A stretch of DNA of 64,000 bases from DATJFQ01 sp035495555 (GTDB lineage Bacteria; Acidobacteriota; Vicinamibacteria; Vicinamibacterales; 2-12-FULL-66-21). Shown here one piece after another: positions 1 to 9,459 of the stretch (positions are counted from its first letter, which is position 1; each line of letters begins with the position of its first letter). The position numbers and the translations under genes are program-made. Location of the stretch: the NCBI GenBank assembly GCA_035495555.1, contig DATJFQ010000096.1, forward strand, positions 1 through 64,000, read 5' to 3'. The notes beneath the pieces are model-generated. The model saw only the letters and a program-made list of their open reading frames with translations, had not been told where the DNA came from and searched no databases.

Positions 1-1410
1 ATCCTTCTCGGCGGACGAACGGTCTCGACGGGAGCGCCGTTCGACGTCCGCAGCCCGTACGACGGCGCGCTGATCGCGCGAGTGCACCGCGGCGGACCGC
101 CCGAGATTGAAGCGGCGATCGCCAAAGCGGCCGCCGCCTTCGCCGCGACACGGCATCTGCCATCCTGGAAGCGAAGCCAAATACTCGAAGGGATCAGCGC
201 CGCGATTGCAGCGCGCCGCGACGAACTCGCAACCGCGATCGCGCTCGAGGCCGGGAAGCCGATTAAGACTGCGCGCGCGGAAGTCGATCGCTCGGTCTTC
301 ACGTTCAAGACCGCCGCGGAAGAGACCAAACGGATTCAGGGCGAGATCGTGTCGCTCGACTGGCTGCCCGGACTCGATGGCCGCGAGGCGCACATCCGGC
401 GCGTGCCGCTCGGTCCGGTCGCCGGGATCACGCCGTTCAACTTCCCGATCAACCTCGTGGCCCACAAGGTGGCGCCGGCGCTCGCCGCCGGCGACCCCGT
501 CATCATCCGCCCGGCGACGCAAACGCCGGTCACGGCGCTGCTGCTCGGGAGCCTCGTGGTCGACGCGGGCTGGCCGGCCGATGCGATCGCCGTCGTCCCC
601 AGCACGACCGCCGATGCCGCCCCGCTGATCTCGGACGAGCGGGTCAAGCTGCTTTCGTTCACAGGAAGCCCGGCCGTCGGATGGTCGCTCAAGACCAAGG
701 CCGGCCGAAAGCGGGTGACCCTCGAACTCGGAGGCAACGCCGCGGTCATCGTCCATGCCGACGCAGATGCCGGGTATGCCGCCGAACGGGTCGCGTGGGG
801 CGGGTTCTCGTACGCCGGCCAATCGTGCATCTCGGCGCAGCGCATCTACGTACACGAGCGCATCTACGACGGCTTCCGCGCCGACCTCGTGCGGCGCGTG
901 GAGGCGTTGAAGACCGGAGATCCGCTGGACGAGGCAACCGATGTGGGTCCGGTGATCGACCGCGTGGCCGCAGATCGCATCGGTGAATGGCTGGACGAAG
1001 CGACCCGTGCGGGCGCCAAAATTCTGACCGGCGGCACCCGCGAGGGCCAGGTGTGGCGGCCGACGGTGGTCGAGGGCGCCCCCGAAAACGTCCGCCTGAA
1101 TTGTCAGGAAGTCTTCGCGCCGGTCGTCACGATTCAGCGGTACGCGGAAATCGACGACGCGATCCGAGCGGCCGCCGCAACCGAGTTCGGCCTGCAGGCC
1201 GGCATCTTCACGCACGACGAGCGGATCATCGAGAAAGCAATCGACGCGATTGATGCTGGCGGCATCATGGTGAACGACGTGTCCGCGTTCCGGGTCGATC
1301 ACATGCCGTACGGCGGCGTGAAACTCTCCGGGTTCGGCCGCGAAGGTCTTCGGTACGCGATCGAAGAAATGACCGAGATGAAGCTGGTGACGTTCAACCG
1401 CCGCCACTGA
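1..1410 (+). CDS. Aldehyde dehydrogenase (5' end outside window)
   Basis: NAD(P)-dependent oxidation of an aldehyde to an acid; cytosolic. The frame is open from base 1, so the start lies upstream and at least 469 residues are present. The family core is intact: TPFNFPIN near fragment codon 143, the general-base Glu in LELGG (codon 242) and the nucleophilic Cys in GQSCIS (codon 276), spaced 34 residues apart as usual. The C-terminal PYGGVKLSGFGREG motif is also present. The usual KPA lysine of the coenzyme pocket reads RPA here. The sequence style (HKVAPALAAG) resembles lactaldehyde or semialdehyde dehydrogenases, but the substrate cannot be read from sequence. A decayed protease follows directly. 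Confidence 0.93.
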   Translation: MLLGGRTVSTGAPFDVRSPYDGALIARVHRGGPPEIEAAIAKAAAAFAATRHLPSWKRSQILEGISAAIAARRDELATAIALEAGKPIKTARAEVDRSVFTFKTAAEETKRIQGEIVSLDWLPGLDGREAHIRRVPLGPVAGITPFNFPINLVAHKVAPALAAGDPVIIRPATQTPVTALLLGSLVVDAGWPADAIAVVPSTTADAAPLISDERVKLLSFTGSPAVGWSLKTKAGRKRVTLELGGNAAVIVHADADAGYAAERVAWGGFSYAGQSCISAQRIYVHERIYDGFRADLVRRVEALKTGDPLDEATDVGPVIDRVAADRIGEWLDEATRAGAKILTGGTREGQVWRPTVVEGAPENVRLNCQEVFAPVVTIQRYAEIDDAIRAAAATEFGLQAGIFTHDERIIEKAIDAIDAGGIMVNDVSAFRVDHMPYGGVKLSGFGREGLRYAIEEMTEMKLVTFNRRH

Positions 1411-1412
1411 CG

Positions 1413-2885
1413 CCGGGGACCGGGAGCCGTCCGCCCGACTGGCTGCGCGATTTGCGCGGAGGCGACGTCCCCTCGTCCTGGCGGGAGGTTACGCGAGGAG
1501 GCGCCAAAGACCTCTGGCCGATGTGGGAGCCGTCCGGGAAGGAGATTTACTTCGTCTCCGACCGAAGCGGTGCCGAAAACGTCTGGCGCACGTCGACGGA
1601 GGCGGGCGCCACGCCCGTGCAGGTCTCGACGTTTACAGATGGACGTGTGGTGTGGCCGACCCTCGCGGCGCACGCGGGCACGCTGGTGTTCGAGCGCGAC
1701 TTCGGCATCTGGACGCTCGATCTCGGGTCGGGCAAAGCCGCGCTGGTCCCGATCACGAGGCTCGGCGCCCCCGCAGGCCCGGCCGTCGATCACATGACGC
1801 TCACCAGTGAGTTTCACGATCTGGCGTTGTCGCCCGATGGCAAAAAACTGGCGTTCGAGGCCCGCGGCGAGATCTTCGCTGCGTCGGCGAAGGATGGCGG
1901 CGATGCCGCGCGCGTAACGACGACGGCGGCGGCGGAGAACGGAATCGTCTGGTCACCTGACAGCCGGCGGATCGTACGACTTCATCACGGGAAAGGAACG
2001 GCAGCTCACGTCGGCGGCCGCAGCGCGAGCAGATCCCGGCTCATCTGGCTCAGACGAGTCGGCAGCCTTCTCGCCCGACGGCAAGACCGTCGCCTACCTC
2101 CGCGGAGGCAACCAACTGCACGTCGTCGATCTCGATGGTGCAAGGGATCGCGTGCTCGTGCGCGGGGTCATTTCAGAGGCCATCCGTGGAACCGGTAAAC
2201 CAATCGCGTGGTCACCCGACGGCAAATGGCTCGCGTATTTCACCACCGGAGCGCGAGAGTTCACGAACGTCGCGATCGTCAACGAGCGGCGCGCCTACGT
2301 GCTGACGGTGAGCGGCGGCAAGCCCGGATATGTCCACATGCCGGACATGTCAGCGGCATCGCTCGCGCAGCTCTACGTCGATCTGGATGCCGACAACATC
2401 GCGCGCGACGGGGTGATCATAGACATCCGCAACAACAACGGCGGGTTCGTGAACGCGTACGCGCTCGATGTGTTTTCACGGCAGCACTACCTGAACATGA
2501 CCTGCGTCAGCAGGAGACGTCGCCGGCGCGTTCGGTGCTGGGCCAGCGCTCGCTCGAGAAGCCGACGGTGCTCGTCACCAACCAGCATTCGCTGTCGGAC
2601 GCGGAGGATTTCACGGAAGGCTACCGCGCGATGAAGCTCGGCCCCGTCGTCGGTGAGCCAACGGCCGGCTGGATCATCTATACCTGGAACACGCAGTTGC
2701 TCGACGGAACGGTCCTGCGGCTGCCCCGCGTCAGGATCACCGACCGGACCGGCGCCCCGCTGGAGATGCACCCCCGCCCGGTCGACATCGCCGTCGATCG
2801 TCCGCTCGGCGAGTCGTACGGATCGGACGACATTCAGCTCGAACGCGCCGTGGAAGCTCTATTGAGCCGCGGGAACGGATCGTAG
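1413..2885 (+). pseudogene. Decayed tricorn-like S41 protease
   Basis: Remains of a tricorn-type protease (PD40 beta-propeller followed by an S41 catalytic domain). The first frame gives propeller blades (LWPMWEPSGKEIYFVSDRSG, ALSPDGKKLAFEARGE, IVWSPDSRRI). Near 1970 the reading must move to another frame (YDFITGKERQLTS, AFSPDGKTVAYLRGG), with about a dozen residues apparently lost. After ERRAYVLTV the text jumps to GYVHMPDMS, so the PDZ and first core domain are missing. Near 2500 the frame shifts back (SVLGQRSLEKPTVLVTNQHS). The segment containing the nucleophile (HSLSDAEDF) and the C-terminus (VDIAVDRPLGE) survive. No start codon or signal peptide is left. Two frameshifts plus deletions make a functional product unlikely. 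Confidence 0.85.
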
Positions 2886-2952
2886 ACGCGGCGTGCGGAG
2901 CGCGGCGTGCGGCGCGCGAACGGATCGTAGGCGCGGCGTGCGGAGCGCGGCG
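2873..2952 (+). repeat. 45-bp tandem duplication at the protease stop codon
   Basis: A 35-bp block beginning GAACGGATCGTAG occurs at 2873 and again at 2918 with one internal difference (A or G after TAG). The first copy includes the stop codon of the decayed protease, so the gene end was duplicated in place. Confidence 0.8.
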
Positions 2953-2963
2953 CGTGGCACATG

Positions 2964-3044
2964 GTAGTTGCGTAGTTGTGTAGTTGGTAGTTGGTAGTTG
3001 TGTAGTTGGTAGTTGTGTAGTTCTGTAGTTGTGTAGTTGTGTAA
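2964..3044 (+). repeat. GTAGTTG short-period array
   Basis: About ten loosely tandem copies of GTAGTTG/GTAGTTGT fill the spacer between the decayed protease and the 3' end of the convergent permease gene. Related words, as an inverted pair, occur at 13961-14021. No open frame crosses it convincingly. Confidence 0.8.
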
Positions 3045-3056
3045 TGTTCCTTGCCC

Positions 3057-5597
3057 TTATTCCGACCTGAGCGCGTGGACCGGATCCACCCGCGTCGCGC
3101 GGCGCGCGGGGACGTATCCGGCGAGCATCGCGACGCCGGCCAGGATGGCGATGCCGAGCGCGAAGGAACGCGGGTCGATTGGGCTCACGCCGTACAACTG
3201 CGCCGAGACGAGCCGCGCCGCGCCTCCCGCGGCCGGGAGGCCGATGGCGATGCCGACCGCAACGAGCACGGCTGTCTGCTTCAGGATCATCGCCATCACG
3301 CGCGAGCGCTCCGCGCCGAGCGCCATCCTGACACCAATCTCATTGGTGCGCTGGGCGACGTTCTGTGCAATCGCGCCGTAAAGGCCGATGGCCGCCAGCA
3401 CGAGGGCGAGCGCGCCGAAAAACGCGACGAGTCGCGCTGCGAGCCGTACGGTGTCGAAGGTCCGGGAAACCTGGGATGCCAGCGTCCGCGGATCGTTCAG
3501 CGGCAGATTCGGATCGATCTCCGCGATCGCGCTCCGCACCTCGCCCGTCGCCGCCGCGGGATCTCCTGCCGTGCGAACGGCGAACTCGGCGTCGAGCGCA
3601 AACTGGCTTTGCTCCTGCAGCATCGCCGGAAAGGCCATCGGCTCGGCGGGTTCCCGTGCATCGTGGAACTGCGCATCTGCCAGTACGCCGACGATCTCGA
3701 TGTCGGGCTTCGAGTCTTCGAACCCGACGTGACGCCCGATCGCGCTGACCGACGGAAAATACCGGCGCACGAATGCCTCGTTCACCATCGCGGCCCGCGG
3801 CCCGCCCACGATGTCGCGGACGTCGACGGCTCTCCCCTGCACGATCCCCATGCCCATGGTTTGCGGGTATGCCGGACCGACCTGCAGGGTTTCGATGTTG
3901 ACTGCTTCGCCGGGCTTTGGCGTGTAGCCTTCGATCGTGCCGCTGTTGACACTGCGGCTGCCGCCGAGCGGGCTGTATCGTGCGAGCGTCACGCTCTGGA
4001 CGCCGGGCAGGACGGCCAGGCGGTCGTAAATGCGCCGATAGAGCGCCGCCACCGACGTCGGCGTGTATCCGCCCAGCCTGGCATTCAGACGTACCAGCAG
4101 CACGTGATCGGGATCGAAACCGAGCGGCTGGCGCTCCACGTTCGTCAGTGTGCTGGCGAACAGGCTCGCGCCGACGAGGAGCACGAGCGAGACGCCGATC
4201 TGCAGCGCAACGAGCGCGCCCGCGAACCGCGACCGGCCGGCGCCGGCCATCCCGCTGCCCTGCCGAGTTTTCATTGCCGCCACCAGATCAGTGCGCGATG
4301 CCTGAATCGCCGGGGCGAGGCCGAACAGCGCGCCGGCGAAAAGCGCCACGCCGGCGGTAAACGCGAGCACGGTCCAATTCACGGATGCGTCCACGGGCGT
4401 GGTCGGCGATGCAACGAGCGCGAGCAACCCGCGCGCGATCCACGCCGCCAGAAGCACGGCGCACGCACCGCTGATCGATGCCAGCAGAAGGCTTTCGGTC
4501 AGCAGTTGTCGGACGAGACGCGAGCGGCCGGCGCCAAGCGCGATGCGCATCGAGATCTCGCTCCGGCGTGCTGACGCGCGCGTAAGAAGCAGGTTGGCCA
4601 CGTTCGCGCACGCAATCAGGAGCACCAGCCCGACCACGACGAACAGGATGCGCAAGGGCTGCGAGTATCGGGCCCGAAGATTCGAAATGCCGGTGGCTCC
4701 CGACAAGAGCTCGATGCGAGAGTCCTGAATGGCGCGCTGCCGGTCCGGCGTGATTTTCGAGCCGGCGGCCGTCGTCAGGAACCGGCGGAGCGCGGCGGTC
4801 GACGCGGCCTGCGCGTGTTCACGGGTGACCCCGGGACCCAGTCGCCCGATGAGCGTCAACCAGTAAACGTCGGCACTGGCGAGCACCGACGGCTGCAGCT
4901 CGATCGCTGGTTGATGCACGAGCGGAACCCAGATGTCCGGCGGACGCTGGACACGCTCGCCGAAGAAGTCCGGCGGCGTCACTCCGATGACTTCGAATGC
5001 CGTCTTGTTGAGCACCATGGTCTGGCCGACGATCGTCGGATCGTTGTTGAGCTTCGTTCGCCAGAAGGTGTCGCTGAGAACCGCCACGGGGGCCGCCCCC
5101 GGGCGATCATCGGATTCGGTCAGCACGCGGCCGATCGCCGCGCCCACCCCCAGCGTCTCGAAGTAATTCCCGGAAACGAGGTGCGCCTGCGCGCGTTCCG
5201 CTTGCGGCGCGCCGGTTGCCCGCGCCCTCCTCGCCAGCACCGCTGCTTCGCCGCTCCGCACGGCGGCGAGTGCCGCAAAGCCGAGCGGTTGATCGCGCAG
5301 GTCGCGATAGACCTCCATCGAGAACAGCGTCCAGCGGCCCGTCGGCACATCGCCGGCCGATGTGCCCTGGCCGACCCCGTCGTCGAACAACACGAGGCTC
5401 GACGGGTCGCGCACAGGGAGCGAGCGCAGCAGAATCGCATCGAACAAGGTGAAGATCGCCGTGTTCGCACCGATCCCGAGCGCGAGCGTCGCGATCGCAA
5501 GGGACGAGAATCCGGGGTGCTTGCGAAGCGTGCGCCACGCAAACCGCAGATCCTGCGCAGCATCGGCGAACCAATGACGACGGGTGCTACCTGCCAT
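3057..5597 (-). CDS. Orphan duplicated MacB/FtsX-type permease
   Basis: Integral membrane permease of 846 residues, of the duplicated type typical of Acidobacteriota. Order seen: short N-terminal stretch with DLRFAWRTLRKHPGF, TM1 (about 30-52, LGIGANTAIFTLFDA), a MacB-like extracytoplasmic domain (about 60-280), a first FtsX block (LLIACANVANLLLTRAS with SEISMRIALGAGRSRLVRQL), a second extracytoplasmic domain, and a C-terminal FtsX block (ALVLAAIGLYGAIAQNV, RTNEIGVRMALGAERSRV). It ends with RRATRVDPVHALRSE, the usual tail. No ABC ATPase lies nearby, which is usual for this class. Whether it moves a substrate or works in mechanotransmission is unknown. Confidence 0.93.
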   Translation of the reverse strand: MAGSTRRHWFADAAQDLRFAWRTLRKHPGFSSLAIATLALGIGANTAIFTLFDAILLRSLPVRDPSSLVLFDDGVGQGTSAGDVPTGRWTLFSMEVYRDLRDQPLGFAALAAVRSGEAAVLARRARATGAPQAERAQAHLVSGNYFETLGVGAAIGRVLTESDDRPGAAPVAVLSDTFWRTKLNNDPTIVGQTMVLNKTAFEVIGVTPPDFFGERVQRPPDIWVPLVHQPAIELQPSVLASADVYWLTLIGRLGPGVTREHAQAASTAALRRFLTTAAGSKITPDRQRAIQDSRIELLSGATGISNLRARYSQPLRILFVVVGLVLLIACANVANLLLTRASARRSEISMRIALGAGRSRLVRQLLTESLLLASISGACAVLLAAWIARGLLALVASPTTPVDASVNWTVLAFTAGVALFAGALFGLAPAIQASRTDLVAAMKTRQGSGMAGAGRSRFAGALVALQIGVSLVLLVGASLFASTLTNVERQPLGFDPDHVLLVRLNARLGGYTPTSVAALYRRIYDRLAVLPGVQSVTLARYSPLGGSRSVNSGTIEGYTPKPGEAVNIETLQVGPAYPQTMGMGIVQGRAVDVRDIVGGPRAAMVNEAFVRRYFPSVSAIGRHVGFEDSKPDIEIVGVLADAQFHDAREPAEPMAFPAMLQEQSQFALDAEFAVRTAGDPAAATGEVRSAIAEIDPNLPLNDPRTLASQVSRTFDTVRLAARLVAFFGALALVLAAIGLYGAIAQNVAQRTNEIGVRMALGAERSRVMAMILKQTAVLVAVGIAIGLPAAGGAARLVSAQLYGVSPIDPRSFALGIAILAGVAMLAGYVPARRATRVDPVHALRSE

Positions 5598-5691
5598 CCA
5601 GCGAATCTAGGCGCAAGGACGCGGACGCGTCAACAGATTTGGGTTGAATCCGTGAGACTGGGAATGGTCAGCGAAGGGTTGTCGTTTGCCC

Positions 5692-6993
5692 CTAAACCAG
5701 CCAGCTCACGACGAGACCCACGGTAGCGGCAAAGATCGCGATCGTCGTGATCCACCCGAGCGCCGCGAGGCCCGGGCTGTTGACGCGATCGCCCATCACG
5801 GCGCGGCTGCCGGTCAACAGCATGAGCAGCAACATCAATGGGGGCGTCGAGAATCCCTGGACGATTCCGGCCCACACGAGCGCCTTCATCGGATTGATCC
5901 CCACGAAGTTCAACGCGGTGCCGATAATCGTGAACCCCGCGATCGACGCGTAGAACGCTTTCGCATCCCGCGGGTGTGCGTGCAGGCCGTTCTTCCATCC
6001 ACACACCTGGCTGAGATCGTAGGCGGCGCCGGTCGTCATGATCGGCACCGAGAGGAACCCGACGCCGACGACGCCGGCAGCAAACAGCCATGCCGCCGCG
6101 CGGCCGGCCAGCGGGCGCAGGGCCTCGGCCGCTTGTGCCGCGGTCGAGATGTCGTGCTGCCCGGCCGCGAACAGCGTGGCGCCGGTCGACAGGATGATGA
6201 AATACATCACCAGGTTCGAGAAGATCATGCCCACGAGCACGTCGCGTCGGGTCTGCGACAGTTCCTGTTCCGTTGCCCCAACGCGATCTGCCAGGCGCCG
6301 TCGGCCCTGTGCGATCTCCTCCTCCACCTCCTGGTTCGACTGCCACGTGTAGAGGTAGGCGGAAAGCGTGGTCCCGATCACGGCCACCAGCAAAGACACG
6401 AATTCCTGTGTGAACTGCACGCGTGGAACGAAGGTGCCTGCAAGCACGGCGCGCCAGTCCGGCTTCGCGAGCAGGGCGGCCCCGACGTACGAGAGGAGCG
6501 CCAGCGCCAGCCATCGGAACACGTTGCGGATGAGGGTGTAGGAGCCAAAAAACTGCAGCAGAAGGATCGCAGCCGCGACTGATACGACGATGGTTCCGGC
6601 AGGCAGTGGAACGAGCAGACCACACGCCGCGGTCATGCCGGCGATGCCCGCGCCCGCTTCGATCGTATTGCCGATGAGCACGCCGACCAGGGTGACGTTC
6701 AACAGCCATCGTGGATAGTGATCGCGGATGACGTCGAACAGGCCTTTCCCCGTCACCTGACCCAGCTTGGAGGACAGGTAGACCACGCTGAACATCATCG
6801 GAAGCGTGACGGGGGCGGTCCAGAGGAACGCGGGCCCGAACGTCGCGCCTGCGCTGGCGTAGGTGCCAATCGCGGAGGGATCGTCATCTGCCGCACCGGT
6901 GATCAGGCCGAGGCCGAGGACGCGAACGATGCTCTGACGATGCTGTCTGGTCGAGGTCGGCGAAGAATCCGCTTCGGGTACACCGCTCGGCAT
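5692..6993 (-). CDS. NRAMP-family divalent metal transporter
   Basis: Polytopic inner-membrane protein of 433 residues with about 11 predicted helices, matching NRAMP length. The ATG at 6993 (MPSGVPEADSS) gives a normal N-terminus; a longer frame upstream is antisense artefact. The first helix reads LITGAADDDPSAIGTYASAG, where classic Mn/Fe transporters have DPGN. The sixth helix reads GFLSVPIMTTGAAY. A charged cytoplasmic loop (QEVEEEIAQGRRRLADRVGA) sits mid-protein, as in the less-studied NRAMP subgroups. Because the metal-binding signature is altered, Mn2+ or Fe2+ specificity should not be assumed. It is divergent from the histidine kinase gene. Confidence 0.9.
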   Translation of the reverse strand: MPSGVPEADSSPTSTRQHRQSIVRVLGLGLITGAADDDPSAIGTYASAGATFGPAFLWTAPVTLPMMFSVVYLSSKLGQVTGKGLFDVIRDHYPRWLLNVTLVGVLIGNTIEAGAGIAGMTAACGLLVPLPAGTIVVSVAAAILLLQFFGSYTLIRNVFRWLALALLSYVGAALLAKPDWRAVLAGTFVPRVQFTQEFVSLLVAVIGTTLSAYLYTWQSNQEVEEEIAQGRRRLADRVGATEQELSQTRRDVLVGMIFSNLVMYFIILSTGATLFAAGQHDISTAAQAAEALRPLAGRAAAWLFAAGVVGVGFLSVPIMTTGAAYDLSQVCGWKNGLHAHPRDAKAFYASIAGFTIIGTALNFVGINPMKALVWAGIVQGFSTPPLMLLLMLLTGSRAVMGDRVNSPGLAALGWITTIAIFAATVGLVVSWLV

Positions 6994-7089
6994 GCGGCAG
7001 ACTGCACAGCAAACACCGGACCTTGTGCCGCGCGGTCGTGATATCGCGGCCGGCATCTGCCGTTGAGCTCGTATGCGGGTTGATAAGAT

Positions 7090-9414
7090 GTGGTGGTGCC
7101 TGCTCGTCGATTCCCGAGGCGCTCCTGGTTTCCGCTCACGATCCTGGCTATCGGCACCATCTCGACGGCGCTCGTGAGCCGCCAACTCCAGCGTTCGGCG
7201 GTCGCCGGCGATCGCGAGCGCTTCGAAGTGGCCGTCGATCGGCTGCAGGACAGCATCCAGGATCGCGTCGACATGTACGTCGCGATGCTGCGCGCGGGCG
7301 CTGCCATGCTCACCGCCACCGACCTGCACACGCCAGCCCAGTTCCATGTCTTCGCCGAACACCTCAGACTGCAGCGGCGATATCCGGGGGTGCAGGGAAT
7401 CGGATACAGCGAACGGTTCGCCGCCGCCGATCTCCCCCGCGTGCTTGCAGAGCGTCGACAGCTCGGCGATCCAGGGTTTCACGTCTGGCCCGCCGGCGAG
7501 CGAACGGAGTACCACTCGATCCTCTATCTCGAGCCGCTCGATCGCCGCAATCAGGCCGCGATCGGGTATGACATGTCCACGGACGCCACCCGCCGCGCCG
7601 CGATGGAACGCGCGCGCGACACCGGAGAACCCGCCGCGTCGGGCCGCGTGACGCTCGTTCAGGAAATCGACGAGAACAAGCAGCCGGGATTTCTGATCTA
7701 CATGCCCGTCTACAGCGGCGGATCCGTTCCTTCGACCGTCGAAGAGCGGCGGGCGCGGCTGCGTGGATTCGTTTACAGCCCGTTTCGCGCCGACGATCTC
7801 TTCGCCGGCATCCTCGGACGCAATCCTCACCCGCGCGCGGGGTTCGCGCTGTTCGACGGCAGACCCGCGGCGGGCTCGCTCCTGCACAGGACCGATGTGC
7901 CCGGCCAGACGAGCCGTCTGACGACGACTCGCGACGTCGACGTGGCGGGCATGACATGGACGGCGGAGTTCTTCTCCACCGCGGCGCTCGACGCGGGGTC
8001 GACGCATGTGTTCGTCCCGCTCACGTTGTCGGCCGGCGGGATTCTGACGGGGATCCTGACCGTCCTCGCGCTGCTGCAAGTCCGCGCGCGCGAACGCGCA
8101 GAGCAGTCGGAAGCCGCTGTCGAGGACGCCGCGAAGCGCTCTCACGACCAGGCGCAGACGCTCGCCATCATCAATCGCACGGGGGCGCACATCGCCGGCG
8201 AACTGGACCTCGATCGACTCGTGCAGCACATCACCGATGCCGGCACGGCGCTGACGCGCGCGCAGTTCGGTGCGTTCTTCTATAACCGCGTCCACGACAA
8301 CGGAGAGTCGTACACGCTCTACGCGCTCTCGGGGGCTTCGCGAGAAGCGTTCGACGGCTTCCCCATGCCCCGCAACACGGAACTCTTCCGCCCGACGTTC
8401 CGCGGCGAAGGCATCGTCCGCTCGGGCGACATTACCGCGGATCCGCGCTACGGACAGCACGCGCCGTACCACGGGATGCCGCCCGGCCATCTCCCGGTGC
8501 GGAGTTATCTCGCGGTCCCGGTGAAGTCCCGCTCCGGGGAAGTGCTGGGCGGACTTTTTTTCGGCCATTCGGACCGCGACGTTTTCACGGATCAGGCCGA
8601 GCACATCCTCTGCGGGATGGCCGCGCAGGCGGCGATCGCGATCGACAATGCCAGGCTGTACGGCCGGGTGCAGGAATTGTTGTCGAGCGAGCGCGCCGCC
8701 CGGAGCGAAGCCGAGCGAGTCAGCGGGATGAAAGACGAATTCCTTGCGACCCTCAGCCACGAGCTGCGCACGCCGCTGAACGCGGTCATGGGGTGGGCAC
8801 ACATGTTGAACAGCGGCAGTCTCACGAACGACCACCGCTCCGTCGCCGTCGAGACGATCCTCAGGAACGCGAGAATCCAATCGAAGCTGATCGACGATTT
8901 GCTCGACATGAGCCGGATCATTTCCGGCCGGCTGCGCGTCGACATGACGCTCGTCAACCTGGACGACGTCATCGAAGCGGCGGTGAACGTCGTCAAGCCC
9001 ACCGCGGATGCCAAACGGGTGCAACTGTCCGTGGAAGCCGAGCCCGGGTTGCACTCGCTCCGGGCAGATGGCGCGCGCCTGCAGCAGGTGCTGTGGAATC
9101 TGCTCGCGAACGCGATCAAGTTCACCCCGGCCGGGGGCCGTGTCGTGATTTCGACTCGCAGGTCCGGAGAGGACATCGAGCTCTCCGTGACCGATACCGG
9201 CATCGGAATTTCGCCGGATTTCCTTCCTCACGTCTTCGAGCGATTCCGGCAGGGAGACGGATCCTTTACTCGAGGCCACGGCGGCCTCGGGCTCGGATTG
9301 TCGATCGCCCGCAACCTGGTCGAAATGCACGGCGGAACAATCGAAGCCGCCAGCGCCGGTGCGAATCGCGGATCGACATTCACGTTGCGCTTCCCGGCCG
9401 TCGTGGGCGTCTGA
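7090..9414 (+). CDS. CHASE-GAF sensor histidine kinase
   Basis: Membrane sensor kinase of 774 residues. An N-terminal helix (about 9-28) and a second helix (about 300-322) enclose a periplasmic CHASE-like domain (about 55-250; YPGVQGIGYSERF, LVQEI). A GAF domain follows (about 350-520; SYLAVPVKSRSGEVLGGLFF, then MAAQAAIAIDNARLYGR), then HisKA with phospho-acceptor His557 (LATLSHELRTPLNAVMGW). The HATPase has an N box (NLLANAIKFTP), G1 (DTGIGIS), F box (VFERFRQGD) and G2 (GLGLGLSIARNLVEMHGG), so it looks catalytically complete. No receiver domain or response regulator gene is adjacent, making it an orphan kinase. The start is one of three consecutive GTG codons. Confidence 0.93.
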   Translation: MVVPARRFPRRSWFPLTILAIGTISTALVSRQLQRSAVAGDRERFEVAVDRLQDSIQDRVDMYVAMLRAGAAMLTATDLHTPAQFHVFAEHLRLQRRYPGVQGIGYSERFAAADLPRVLAERRQLGDPGFHVWPAGERTEYHSILYLEPLDRRNQAAIGYDMSTDATRRAAMERARDTGEPAASGRVTLVQEIDENKQPGFLIYMPVYSGGSVPSTVEERRARLRGFVYSPFRADDLFAGILGRNPHPRAGFALFDGRPAAGSLLHRTDVPGQTSRLTTTRDVDVAGMTWTAEFFSTAALDAGSTHVFVPLTLSAGGILTGILTVLALLQVRARERAEQSEAAVEDAAKRSHDQAQTLAIINRTGAHIAGELDLDRLVQHITDAGTALTRAQFGAFFYNRVHDNGESYTLYALSGASREAFDGFPMPRNTELFRPTFRGEGIVRSGDITADPRYGQHAPYHGMPPGHLPVRSYLAVPVKSRSGEVLGGLFFGHSDRDVFTDQAEHILCGMAAQAAIAIDNARLYGRVQELLSSERAARSEAERVSGMKDEFLATLSHELRTPLNAVMGWAHMLNSGSLTNDHRSVAVETILRNARIQSKLIDDLLDMSRIISGRLRVDMTLVNLDDVIEAAVNVVKPTADAKRVQLSVEAEPGLHSLRADGARLQQVLWNLLANAIKFTPAGGRVVISTRRSGEDIELSVTDTGIGISPDFLPHVFERFRQGDGSFTRGHGGLGLGLSIARNLVEMHGGTIEAASAGANRGSTFTLRFPAVVGV

Positions 9415-9446
9415 ACGACTCTGTCCCCGCAACACAGCCGTATGCG

Positions 9447-9452
9447 TATACT
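9447..9452 (+). promoter_or_regulatory. Putative -10 box (TATACT) for the membrane protein gene
   Basis: GCGTATACT lies 7 bases before the ATG at 9460, so a transcript from it would be leaderless or nearly so. The same GCGTATA context precedes both PD40 kinase genes, the gene at 26247-26786 and the DHH gene. No clear -35 box is visible. Confidence 0.4.
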
Positions 9453-9459
9453 TACGCGC

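Noticed and set aside
7060..7090. Promoter TTGAGC / TAAGAT before the histidine kinase
   Set aside because: Spacing is only 15 bp and the -10 would touch the start codon; too weak to annotate.
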